Assembly (NCBI GenBank): GCA_003313425.1
Contig: NHZP01000028.1
Coordinates: forward strand, 434,001-498,000
Length of the DNA stretch: 64,000 nucleotides
Direction: 5' to 3'
Source of the DNA: Pseudopyrenochaeta lycopersici
Taxonomy: Eukaryota; Ascomycota; Dothideomycetes; Pleosporales; Pseudopyrenochaetaceae
Positions 20,975 through 30,855 of the stretch are shown one piece after another. Both the position numbers and the translations under genes were made by a program. The notes beneath the pieces were generated by a model. That model was given only the letters and a program-made list of their open reading frames with translations. It did not search any database and was not told where the DNA came from. Within the stretch, counting starts at the first letter, position 1, and each line of letters opens with the position of its first letter.

Positions 20975-22790
20975 CGGTCTCAACGATATTTTTTGAACAG
21001 CTCCTACTAACTATCGAAATAACTCATCAACCACGCCAGTTCTCATATTGATTTTCATATGCTAGTAATCCTGCAGCACGCATTGATGCCCATACACGTT
21101 TTAATTGATTATGGATTGGCTGATAAGCTTGGAAATGCTGCTTCTTCCTCCTAATAGGCATTCCTTTCATCCGCCTATATTCTATTTCCAGATCCTTTAG
21201 CTCAGACATGAGCTTGTTTCGTACCATCTTTCGTGCTGAATGAGAGTAGATGACACCCATTGACGATTTGAGAAGCGTACGGGATCGCTGTTGGCGTGAG
21301 CGGCGTGATTGTGCAATCGATGTCATGGTCTGTAGTTCGCCAATTGCTTGATCCCCAGCAACAGACATGTTATACGCTCCAAACAATGTGCGCCTAACAT
21401 TCTCGCTCAAATCCTCGTTATCAAGACAATAATCAATGTTGCGCTTAAGCGTACGGATCGTTAAAGGTGTATTTAACTCTTGTGGTGGTGGTGTCGCATT
21501 ATCGTTGGTCTCGCTCTCGCTCTCGCTACTTTCCGTACTCTGACAATCAGCATCTAGCTCAGTAACATCCTTTTGTATATTCTCTTTAATGCGCTTCGCA
21601 TTTAGTGGGAAAAGCCCCGAGTCCCGCCAGCCTTTTTGGATCGTATGAGTTTTGAATGTGTGGGCACGAATTGACTCGATTGCTGCTAAGAATTCGACTT
21701 TGTTGAACGACGTACAGCCTGTCCGAGTCGCATGATCAACAGCCTGCGCGTGCCAGTGCTTATATGGTTGGAAACAGCCAACATCAAGTGGTTGAAGAAA
21801 GTGTGATGTATGCGGAGGGAGGCGATATGCGATAACTTTGTGGTCTTCTAGAACTTCTAGAAACTCTTGAGTGCAATGAGAATCAAAGCCATCAAATAAG
21901 AGTAATCGATATACGCCTTTGAGGAGTTTCTGAGTCTCTCGTACGAAGTGCTTGACCCATTCAAGGCTTAATTCGTCATTCGTATAACCACTAGTGCTAT
22001 AAGCAACTAGATAGTTATCTGGCAAGTCAACGAAGTACCGCTCAAGGAATGCTGCACCTTCAATGATAATCATTGGTGTAATAGCATTGCCTTCAGCATT
22101 GACACACTCAGTCATCGTTAATGTCGTACGATCGTCAGGTGTTGGCAAATAAACGCGACGGCGAGGCTCGAAGGTAATAACCCATTGATCTTTTCCAATC
22201 CCAATCCGAAAACCAGTTTCATCAAAGTTCCAAATGTCTGTTGGCGTAATCCCATGCATCTTAATAATATTAACCAAGCCTTCAAACCACTTCAGAATAG
22301 CTTCTGTATCATGTGCGATCGCGCGGTTAAGGTTGAGAGATCTTTGACGTCGAATATGAAGAACAGGGTGACGTTTAAGCCAATCCATTGCCCATCGTGA
22401 GTTTGCCGAGGGAGGAGGGCCAGGGCCATCATGACCACGCTGAAGAAGGTAATTGGCGCATGATACGATCATTGGCAACCGTACACATACTCCTAACTCA
22501 TCAAGACGTTCTATATAGTCATATAACGCGCTTTCTTGAGCTTGGGTGAGCTTGTACGTGGCAGAAGGACGCTGAGAGCGAGTCGGGCGTCCCTTCGAAC
22601 GGGCGAGTAATCGTTGATACGGAACGTCGTGCTCGCGCGCTAATTGTTTAAAATTAGGCTTAGAGATGTCTGCAATTGAGTTAAGGATCTCTGCAATGCG
22701 GTCATCGATTGACATTTGTGATTTAGGCATCGTGGTTGCTGTGAATTTTGAGAGAAGGGAGGAGCTGTTCAAAAAATATCGTTGAGACCG
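20975..22790 (-). mobile_element. pogo/Fot1-type transposon (pogo-3)
   Basis: The inverted ends of about 31 bp begin CGGTCTCAACGATATTTTTT. TA lies at 20973-20974 and 22791-22792. A second copy of ATATCGTTGAGAC directly follows the right end, so the true right boundary could lie further out. The transposase inside appears intact. Confidence 0.87.
21027..22730 (-). CDS. Pogo/Fot1-type DDE transposase, apparently intact
   Basis: The ATG at 22730 (MPKSQMSIDDRIAEIL) is chosen over an upstream in-frame start at 22844, which lies outside the terminal repeat. The product has 567 residues. The helix-turn-helix is PNFKQLAREHDVPYQRLLAR. The CENP-B-type region contains RWAMDWLKRHPVLHIRRQR. The catalytic residues are in IWNFDETGF, LLLFDGFDSH and FLQPLDVGCF. 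It is a single uninterrupted exon, unlike the two-exon pogo-1 protein, which it resembles in order and motifs. Confidence 0.9.
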   Translation of the reverse strand: MPKSQMSIDDRIAEILNSIADISKPNFKQLAREHDVPYQRLLARSKGRPTRSQRPSATYKLTQAQESALYDYIERLDELGVCVRLPMIVSCANYLLQRGHDGPGPPPSANSRWAMDWLKRHPVLHIRRQRSLNLNRAIAHDTEAILKWFEGLVNIIKMHGITPTDIWNFDETGFRIGIGKDQWVITFEPRRRVYLPTPDDRTTLTMTECVNAEGNAITPMIIIEGAAFLERYFVDLPDNYLVAYSTSGYTNDELSLEWVKHFVRETQKLLKGVYRLLLFDGFDSHCTQEFLEVLEDHKVIAYRLPPHTSHFLQPLDVGCFQPYKHWHAQAVDHATRTGCTSFNKVEFLAAIESIRAHTFKTHTIQKGWRDSGLFPLNAKRIKENIQKDVTELDADCQSTESSESESETNDNATPPPQELNTPLTIRTLKRNIDYCLDNEDLSENVRRTLFGAYNMSVAGDQAIGELQTMTSIAQSRRSRQQRSRTLLKSSMGVIYSHSARKMVRNKLMSELKDLEIEYRRMKGMPIRRKKQHFQAYQPIHNQLKRVWASMRAAGLLAYENQYENWRG

Positions 22791-23012
22791 TAATATCGTT
22801 GAGACTGCAGGCACTCGCCTACGGCGAGTGTGGCCAAAGGCCACTTAGCTGAGTAATCAGCTAAGCCTTGGCACGGACACTTGGTGAGGCTGTAAATCTA
22901 TATTATGTCAGCGCCCAGGAAAATCAAAACATTCGGGTTCTCGCCTCTGATTGGTTATATTGGCTCTGGGCATGGCTTTCCTCGCTGGCAGCGTATCCGG
23001 CAGTGCATGGGA

Positions 23013-23663
23013 TAGAATGGCTGATTTTCCTACACAGGAGACGCAACCCGCGAGGCCGCGGTTTGCAAGAAGGGCCTTGAGGAACGAAGTCACAGGGGAC
23101 AATTTGGAATCCTTTACAATGAATCTTTTACAACAATGAATACAACAATGAATCCTTTACAACATAGACATGTCGCCGCCAATATTTTTCGGGCTTTCGA
23201 GTTGTTTGCGTAGATTTGCGTGGGCATTGGTTGATCTGGGTGAGATAGGCATTTTGTATGGAGATATCTTTTGATGAGAGTGTTGTGGGGGAATCAAAAG
23301 TGATGCTAATCTATGGTTCTATATAGAGGATAGAGGCGAGCGAGCGGGGTAGCGGCCATTAGAGATATGTTAGAGAACTAATGGAGAGATTAGTGATATA
23401 CTGGATGTGATGGAGCGGTTGAAGAGGTCTAGAGTTGTTGAGGCGTGGATGATGAGGTCAAGTGTGCGACTTGTGCGTTAGTATGGGGAAGTTGGATTCG
23501 TATATCAGGAATTGAGGGTGTGGCAAAGGGTGAAAGGTCGCTTACAAGCACCGTTATGAGATGGGTTGAAGAAGTAATAAGGGTCATGTGGTTTTAATCT
23601 GGATCTTGTTAAACCTATTGTAGGTTGAATTGAATTGGATTGAATAATTAAATTAGCAATGCT
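23013..23663. other. Spacer without recognised gene
   Basis: No domain or long frame is recognisable. The region contains short repeats of CAACAATGAATCCTTTA near 23115-23160 and otherwise looks like decayed sequence. Confidence 0.5.
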
Positions 23664-23789
23664 TTGAAACTTGTTGGTCATGTTTTACTTAGTTGTCCTG
23701 CTGGTGAAGTACAATACGGGGGTGGCGTTGTGATATCTGTGATAGTGGATTTTCGGCGGTGCCTCGGGGGTAGAATCCGCCCAATCAAT

Positions 23790-24164
23790 TCAGTTAATTG
23801 GTTAATATGGCAACCGCACGACGTTACTCGTAGAGGATTACCATGTACGGCCGCTTTCGCTTGTACGGATTATAAAGTCCAAGGCAGGACCTTGGAGCGA
23901 GTGGCACGAGAGTTGCGGGGGACGAGGACGACGAACGTCGGCGGCCAGGCGGTGCCGAGCCAGTGTGACCCATATAGCCTGTACGTACAACTGTCCCGGA
24001 GTCCGTCGCTTGAGGGCATAATGCTCCTATCGAAGGTTCGAGAGAGGGATATTATCGGCAACACAGTTCCAGAGAATATGGTTGCGGCGGAGAAGAGGTT
24101 GGAGGAGCTCAGCGAAGCAACGATTCGGGAGGTGGAGGCATGGAACTGGTCTTCTTCAAACTAG
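23790..24164 (+). pseudogene. C-terminal tail of a PIF1-like helicase
   Basis: The frame from about 23790 encodes AFACTDYKVQGRTLERVA, the UvrD_C_2/PIF1-type motif in which a Gln-Gly follows a conserved aromatic or basic residue. It then reads LYVQLSRSPSLEGIMLL, the motif VI-like block, and an acidic tail ending EAWNWSSSN. The Walker A and B parts are absent upstream. PIF1-like helicases of this sort occur as dispersed repeats and in Helitrons. No Rep domain or Helitron hairpin end was seen, so it is called only a helicase remnant. Confidence 0.6.
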
Positions 24165-24733
24165 TCAAACTAGCAACTTAATTAGTTAGCAAGTTAGCAA
24201 AGGCCGTATTCTTCTAGACAAAGCAGTGGCCAGTATAGAGTTGGGGGACGCACAGCGGTAATCCACAGTCGATGTGGGTGTTGCTCATGACAGTGACGTC
24301 ATGAGGGCAAGAAATGAAAGAGGCCAATGCAGCGGTCAATAAATTACTCTACTATACCTAAACAATCAAGTATAACAAAGGGTTCATGACGGTTACGAGG
24401 GAAAAACCGGAAAGAGGGCAAATCAGTGGTTGAATTAATTACCGCTTCACCGAAAACAACGACATCGGACAGAATTTTGACGGGACAGACTGTGGCGGTA
24501 CAGGCCTGTGGCTGGTGTCGAGTAGGTTTTTGTCGGCCCCTAGTAGCCTTTCGTCTCTTCGTTCCTCAAGGCAAAAACGTCTGTGCGCAGGAACTTGCCG
24601 CACACGCTAAATCACGGTGTGGTCTGGTATTTCGACAATTACCCATACTGACTGGTGGAACACGTTATCTACAATCTCACACCTCTCTCGATGCTCAACA
24701 ACCCCCAGGAGGTCCGCTTGGAGCTTCCCAGCG
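24165..24733. other. Upstream region of the CP2 gene
   Basis: Probable 5' untranslated and promoter region of the CP2-type gene. Several frames are open but none matches a known family. No clear TATA box stands out. Confidence 0.4.
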
Positions 24734-27482
24734 ATGTTTCCAAATCGGTGAGTGTCCCTGCGCCGCTACATTTGCTCTGGCCGTGGACCTCGATGTGCGC
24801 GTTGCGCGTTATTGGCCCCACCAAGCTCTTCTTGTACCATGTCCGTAACCTGACCGCGCTGCAGGACGAATTCGCCAAAGCCGGATGATGATCTGCTCGA
24901 GAAGTTCAGGGCCACTTATCCGCACCTCGCGCAGATAACACGCTCGCAGTCACTCAGTAATCCACCTGGAGCAACCGGCCCAACGCTCACCGATACGCTC
25001 GATGTTGAGCACCACAACGTTCGGTATGTTCCTCAGGCCGCTCTCTCTGCACGCCTCGGTCGGCCGCGATGCGCTGACGGAAGTGCGCCATTGTAGGCAT
25101 GCGCGCCCAACCGACCCCAAATCCGAATCGCAACATTATGTTGGCATACAACTTGGCGATCACGAAGACATCAAGGACCAGGACCCAACTCCGCGCGGGA
25201 ACAATGAACCCTGGAGATTCACGCCCTTTCTTCTCGATCCCAACAGCCTTGCATTCGCATCTTTCGTTAATCAGCCTCCTGTTTGCTATACTCCCACTCC
25301 AGGCGGCACCAATACGGTATATCACAATCAGGCTGGAGACCCGCACGCTCCCGGCTTTAGCTTGGGCCTAGGAACTCCACTGTCGTTATCCACTTCAGAA
25401 GGCGGCGTGCATACTGCCCAAACCGCGCCTACCAGCCATCTCCATGGCATTAATTCTCATGCTCTCGGAACCCAGCCATCTGCGTCCAGGCATGCACCAC
25501 TCGCGTCAACTCAGGAGAACTCTCCCATGGACAATGTCATGCCCGATGTCGAAATGCAAGAGCAGTCGCCTATCGTCAGTTTTGCACTCCAGGGTTCCGG
25601 AGCGAACTTTCAGATCCAGCTATCGCAGCCGCTTAACCAGAAGTACGCCGCAATACCTCTATGCTGCATGCCCGAAGCATTTCATAATTCGCTTGGTCCA
25701 CGTGCTCACATGTTGCAGCTTCCGATATCACGTTACTTTGAATGCGCCAACGGCTATGATCAAACATGCAGACGAAATCCCAGTAACGTATCTCAACAAG
25801 GGCCAAGCGTACTCTATCACACTGGTAGACACCGCGCCGAACCAGTCATCATATGGTCCAGTTAAGTATCGGACGTACATCCGTATCTCCTTCGAAGATG
25901 AGCAGCAGCGGCAGCGTCCCGCCGCCTGTTGGCAGTTGTGGAAGGAGGGCTGCAGTACCAACGAAGCACATGAAAGAGCAGGGTGCTTGCAGGCTGTCGA
26001 GTTTGTCGATCCGAGCCAGGCCGACGGCGGCGAAGTGCAAGGACGGCCGAAGGTAGAACTCGAGTCCGTCTCGTTCGATGGCTTCGCTGTGACCTGGATA
26101 CCAGTCCACAACAATGCGCCCGAATGCTCGATCGCTGTACGCTTCAATTTCCTCTCGACCGACTTCAGCCTCTCCAAAGGTGTGAAGGGGATACCTGTTC
26201 GATTATGCGCCAAGACCGAATTCCTTATGACCGTACCTCGCTCGCCGCCCGAGGAAGCGAAAGCTGAGCTCTGCTACTGCAAGGTGAAGCTATTCCGCGA
26301 TCGTGGCGCCGAGCGCAAACTTTCAAATGACGTCGCGCATGTGGAAAAGACAATTCACAAGTTGAAACAACAGATCGCACAGGTGGAATCGGGCATGGAG
26401 GACATTGAAGAGCGAAAATGCAGCAGATCCATCTCGAAGATCGCGTCCAGTTCAAGACCAGGCAAAGTTCCCAAGCACAAGAAGACATCGTCCATATCTT
26501 CAGCTAGTTCGGCGTCGGGATCTCGCCCTCCAGTTGAGGAAGACTTATACCACAAACTAGTTATGCTCCAAGACACGTTCAATTCGACTAGGCCGGCTAG
26601 TGTCCTCTATCTGAAGGGGGACGAGCATGACGACGCAGATCTCCACCCTGTACAACTTTCCGAAACACCCCAGCGCCTCTCCAAAATCGACACAAATGTG
26701 GATTCGACGATGTGGGAGCGCCAAAGTTCCAATAGCGGAGCAACATCCTCAATCATACTACCTACCCCAAGCTTGCAATCCTTTCACTTCGGCGGGTGGC
26801 GCACATCCTTTCAGCAACCTTCTCCCTTTCAACCGCCGTCTTGGATGTCTTCAAACGAATGGCAAAATCTCCCTCAAACAGCGACAGGCGATCTCAAACC
26901 CTCAACAGGCATCACTGCTGGCTCTGATGTCCAAACAGAAGTTCCAAGAATCTATAGCGACGATCATGCCCTTTCTCGGTGGATCGAAGCCTTGGGTGTC
27001 GATCAGACATATGAACCGCCACCCGAACCCATGTTGAAGCCAGGTACACATCATTTCTCGTCATGTTCTCAATAACAACATATGCTAATTTTAGCAACAT
27101 TGCAGTTGCGTGTTTCTTTGTTCAACCCCGGATCGCTGGCAAGCAGCCGGACGATAATTACTTCAGGGCCGTGTACCTGATGGAGCGAAGCGTAAAATCA
27201 CTCGTCGCCGGAATTTCAACGCAGATCAATATCGAACCCAGAAAAGTCGTCCGAACCATCCGCGTCATCCAGAAAGGCCTCGAGATTCTGATGGACGACG
27301 ACGCTGTTCAGGGAATACCCGAACAACAAGACATGACGGCCGAATTCTACGAAATCATCCTGCCGCTGCCGCCCATGAAGCACGAATGGGACGCCGGTTC
27401 TATGGACATAGAAATGGATGGAGACATGGGCGTAATCGAGAACGTGAACTCTACTGGCTATGAGCTCCGTCTTCTCTTCTAG
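24734..27482 (+). CDS. CP2/Grainyhead-type transcription factor, five exons
   Basis: I read exons 24734-24747, 24865-25023, 25097-25642, 25719-27043 and 27106-27482, giving 806 residues with all phases consistent. The first exon has only 14 bases (MFPNR). This matches the start of fungal CP2 proteins and needs the GTGAGT donor at 24748. Introns are 117, 73, 76 and 62 bp. The low-complexity N-terminus has FTPFLLDPNSLAFASFVNQP and TPTPGGTNTVYHNQAGD. The CP2 DNA-binding domain starts near residue 240 (FRYHVTLNAPTAM, YRTYIRISFEDEQQRQRPA, SVSFDGFAVTW). A coiled coil follows (about 447-475). The conserved C-terminal domain is VACFFVQPRIAGKQP to STGYELRLLF. It should act in the nucleus. In other fungi CP2 factors affect cell-wall remodelling and development (family knowledge). 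Confidence 0.93.
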
Positions 27483-28034
27483 GATCCTGGTATTACCACT
27501 CAATTCCGCTCCCTCCGCTCGGGCTTACACCTTAATCGAGGAATGATCAAAAGTTAATGACCTCGTACTATTCGTACGTTCGAAGCGCAGGCTGATCGCT
27601 TTTTTTTAAAATAAAATAAAATAAAAGATGGTCAATACTTGGCCGATTCAATTCACAACTTACGGCGTTTCTCATCCGCAGGACACACTGCTTTTCGCGA
27701 GCCCCGTTTACCTCTTTTCTTACGATAGGTCGTCACTTCCGCCAAGCGAACGATGGTAACGCTATGCTGTATCATTTTTCTGGAACCTGCCATAATCTCC
27801 ACGGTTTGGGCAGCTCAAGGCTACAATCAGTGTTGCTAATAATATAAACAATACGTATAACTTATTGGCAATACGACATCTAACGATTCTATTGTATTGT
27901 GGTCAAGTAAGTATTGTATTAACTTTACCCAATATGGAGCTGATCGATATTGTACCGTATTGCCATGAACCCAATATTCTGGCAGTGTGGCAATATACGA
28001 AGTATCCTTTGAATACACTGGCTCTTGTCTCTAT
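27483..28034. other. 3' region of the CP2 gene and spacer
   Basis: A short AAAAT repeat at 27607-27625 may supply polyadenylation signals. Beyond it no gene is recognisable. Confidence 0.45.
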
Positions 28035-28286
28035 ACTGAAATAGGTACTATCGTTATTCGGAACTTAGAAGCTTCTGGCATGAGACACATCGCGGAACTA
28101 GAGCGCCCTTTATACGTAGGCACAAACCTTAGCTCAGACGGCATATGGATTAAGTATGCCGGCAACAACATGCTGTGGGTACCATCAGAGTATCGACCAT
28201 CATGCTCGTCTGTGTGTGGGGCCATGGTTGGTATAGGCGTTGGGTCTGGAAGAGTATGGATTTGCAGTATTGACTTTCGACATTAA
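28035..28286 (+). pseudogene. C-terminal fragment of an NLR/WD40-type protein
   Basis: The frame reads RPLYVGTNLSSDGIWIKYAG, then MLWVPSEYRPSC, then VGIGVGSGRVWICSIDF and stop. This is the typical last block of fungal NACHT-WD40 and related HET-E-like proteins (ILWLPxEYRPxC ... IGxxSGRVxI). The body of the protein is missing upstream, where the sequence is AT-rich with stops. It is a remnant of a fungal self/non-self recognition gene. Confidence 0.6.
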
Positions 28287-29333
28287 TAGAGCAGGCTTGT
28301 AGCGACAATAGAGGAGATTCCATTTTCTTCTTCTAGACCTCTTTCTCTTTATATCTCTATTTCATAGAGGGGAACGAAAATGCACACAAATATATCGGCC
28401 ATGTATTGCCGCATCGAAGCTTAGAGAATCCACGGCGGAGCGGCTGTCTCCACGTTATACCACCGGGTGCACCCCAAGGATTTGGTTCTCCCTGTTGGTA
28501 GCTTTTTCTCTGGCACGCAAGGGCATCAGGAGGTAGGACGCTGGCAGATCGAGTACGTGATCGTAGAAAGGCGCAAGGACGCGCCACAGCTATTCTTAGC
28601 CGTCGATCTGCTATGGGCATAGCGTCGAATTCGTTACGGTAGCATACACAGACACCTGAGCACGCTACGGTAGACTGCCTGCATGCCAAGATCCGCTGGA
28701 ATGCTTTTGCAATTTTCTGTTTTGACCGGCGAAACTCCCGGACTACATCTTCGTCAGCTTAAAGCTACCACTCAAGCTTGTTGCCATCATCTTCCTTGAC
28801 TGGGCTTTGCCTCTGACCCTCCGAATTTCCCACAGAATCGTTGACTCGCGCATAGACAGGGGGGTTATCGACGAAGGGCCGTTTAATAGCATTGACGAAA
28901 CGTTTGACAGCATGCCCAACATCGCAGTAACGCTCATCGGAGGCTGGTGTCCTAAGGGAGAATTAAGTGTAGAATACTAATACATTGATTACAGCTCTAC
29001 AAACTCGCGTATAAGAGATAGCGAAGGACCGAAGTGCGAACCCGTCCCGCTACACTGGGCGTCCCAGCACGCAGGGACGGACGTTAGTGAACGTAGACTG
29101 CACAAGGTTTGTGAACAAAAGGATGAGATTGGTGATCGAGTGCAATGAAGACCCTTCTCCGCGCCTGAAACTCAGAAATAATATAATCCAACCATGTCGC
29201 TATATCTACCTTTCCGCCTTGTTGCCTCAGCCCTGCATCGCGCCCTCCACTGCGGGCCTGCACTTGGCTAAGCAGTTGTCTACATCTTGCGCCAAGTTCT
29301 CTGGAATGACTTCTCTGAATCCATCCACGCCTA
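28287..29333. other. About 1 kb without a recognised gene
   Basis: The reverse strand has an open stretch near 28770-28960 (DERYCDVGHAVKRFVNAIKR) without a start codon or recognised family. It could be a lost exon of a degraded gene. Nothing else is supported. Confidence 0.4.
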
Positions 29334-30850
29334 ACCAAAAATAAAACCGACACCAAAATGCCTTGGCAGTCCTCACCACCACCAAAATCACTATTGAGAG
29401 GAGGGTTTCTGTGCATTTTCAGCACAAAACAAGCTACAAAGGCCTTGATCTTCATGAGGCTACTCGCTTAGGTGTAGATAGCTATATAAAGCGCTTTTTT
29501 GGTGTTGCGAATCACGTTTGTTTTGAGTGTTTGCCCAGTTTTCCAACCACCCCACCAACCAACTCAGTATCCAGTCATCCTCCCCTCCATCTCAATACAG
29601 TCTTGAAGTCTCTGTGGCATGCTATCTATCCTGGTGTTTATAAAGTCCTGACTCACTTTCTGCCACCCCTCATGCGCCATCTCACGCGTCTCAAACTCAT
29701 CCCAATGTGGATACTTCTTGAGGTACTGCTGTGGCACCTGCCAACAGTTCTCAATTGGCGCAAGATCTGGTGAGTTAGGACAGTTGAAGTAGTGATCCAA
29801 CCCGTTTTGGCGCTTCCAAGTTGCTACAATATTGGTGTTTGAGCCTCTTCCGTGACCGCTATCATTGTCCTCCTCTAGTACAAAGTCGTCACCGCGTTCA
29901 AGCCAGGGCTTGACTATTGGCTCAATTATCTGATCGCGGTACACCTTTAGTGAAAGCTTGCCGTTCTTATTGCCAGGTGTGTTGTAGAAGTAGAGGTTGG
30001 ATTTGAAGTTGTAACCAACTGCAGCCCAGGTATGTGCGCACTCCCACTCTTTCTCATCATCCCGATTGAGTTGCTCCTGGATACAGTCACTACAGTATCG
30101 TTCATCTGGCTTTCGAATAATGCGCAGCTTCCCTTGAGGCCCTACTCGCCAGTGTACTTCATCGGAGAATCGAATTTTCCGGTATCCCTCAGGCTCCGGG
30201 CCACATATCCCAAGCAGCATCTCACTGAACTTAACCCTCTGGTTGGCAGAGCGTTTAGAGACCCAGCCCTTAGTACAGGCTACACACTTGTGGTAATCCA
30301 TAGAGCCAAGATGGGTACGTAAAGTATTACCACAGACACCAAAACTGAGCTCCTCTGCTAGCTGTTCCCATGTCAAAATGCGTGCCTCCCACCCTACATC
30401 TTGAAGGAATCGATCAGCTTGCTCAAGCTGTTTTGGAGATAACTTTGGCTTGCGACCGCGGCGCTCCTCAACTGCATGGTTGTTGTGATGAGTTCTATCA
30501 AAAGAAAACTGTGGCAAGTCATCTGGCACCTCCTCCTCATGCCCTCCTTCAGTATAGCCCAGCCCTGGTGGTGGGAGACGCCGTAGAACCTGAAAAGGTC
30601 AGAATGATAGTAGGAGATCCCCATTGCGCCGTTGAAGTCAGCAGCGCCTCGTATGCGGGCCTTCTTAGGGGTACTGATATTAAGGATACCATTACTGCGC
30701 ATTGTGGAAAAGATGCGCACAAATTTTTTTAGATTTGGATATGTGGTTGTGCTATAAAGTTGGGTTGAAGTTGGCGACTTTCTCATATCGTCATCGATTT
30801 TGGTGGTTGGGATGGCCCAAGCGTTTTGGTGTCGGTTTTATTTTTGGTTT
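29334..30850 (-). mobile_element. Tc1/mariner-type transposon (Tc1-A)
   Basis: The inverted ends contain ACCAAAAATAAAACCGACAC followed by CAAAA at both sides. The flanks are TA on the left and AA/TT on the right, so the target duplication is imperfect and the ends are approximate. It directly precedes a related element with the same orientation. Confidence 0.75.
29564..30786 (-). pseudogene. Tc1-like transposase with one frameshift
   Basis: The N-terminal part (30786 to about 30530) reads NISTPKKARIRGAADFNGAM. The rest (30529-29564) continues in another frame from EEVPDDL, so one base has been lost or gained near 30530-30540. The catalytic aspartates lie in IRFSDEVHWRVG and LEEDNDSGHGRG, and the third acidic residue in NSPDLAPIENCW. 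The C-terminus ends MEGRMTGY, the same as the neighbouring copy. Confidence 0.85.
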
Positions 30851-30855
30851 CGCGT

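Larger units (their letters stand above)
6728..23012. mobile_element. Decayed DUF6589 + RecQ element with long inverted repeats, host of five nested insertions
   Basis: The outer ends are inverted copies starting TCCCATGCACTGCCGGATA. They can be matched over about 70 bp with some 5 differences once the inserted MULE is skipped. Further inward, both arms share an inverted GC-rich core (11915-11938 and 20909-20932). Between the arms lie a DUF6589 gene (+) and a RecQ-like helicase gene (-), convergent. Insertions within are a MULE (6752-10169), Tc1 (10242-11869), a MITE (13713-13924), a hAT (15402-18519) and a pogo (20975-22790). Without these and their target duplications about 6.1 kb remains. 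TA follows the right end but CA precedes the left end, so the target duplication is unclear. That the arms belong to the same element as the genes is inferred from symmetry. Confidence 0.7.
20861..23012 (-). repeat. Right inverted terminal repeat of the DUF6589/RecQ element (interrupted)
   Basis: This arm consists of 20861-20972 and 22793-23012, split by pogo-3. It mirrors the left arm at its outer 70 bp (about 22943-23012) and at the GC-rich core (20909-20932). Between them, 22793-22940 contains extra sequence with small palindromes (CACTCGCCTACGGCGAGTG, TTAGCTGAGTAATCAGCTAA) that the left arm lacks. It may belong to pogo-3 or to another insertion. Confidence 0.68.

Noticed and set aside
6728..23012. 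Starship element
   Set aside because: No DUF3435 tyrosine recombinase was seen, and the element has inverted terminal repeats.
23790..24164. Helitron
   Set aside because: Only a PIF1-like tail is present. No Rep domain, 5' TC or 3' hairpin-CTRR end was found.
24426..24888. ORFs upstream of the CP2 gene as separate genes
   Set aside because: They match no family and overlap the predicted first exon and intron of CP2.
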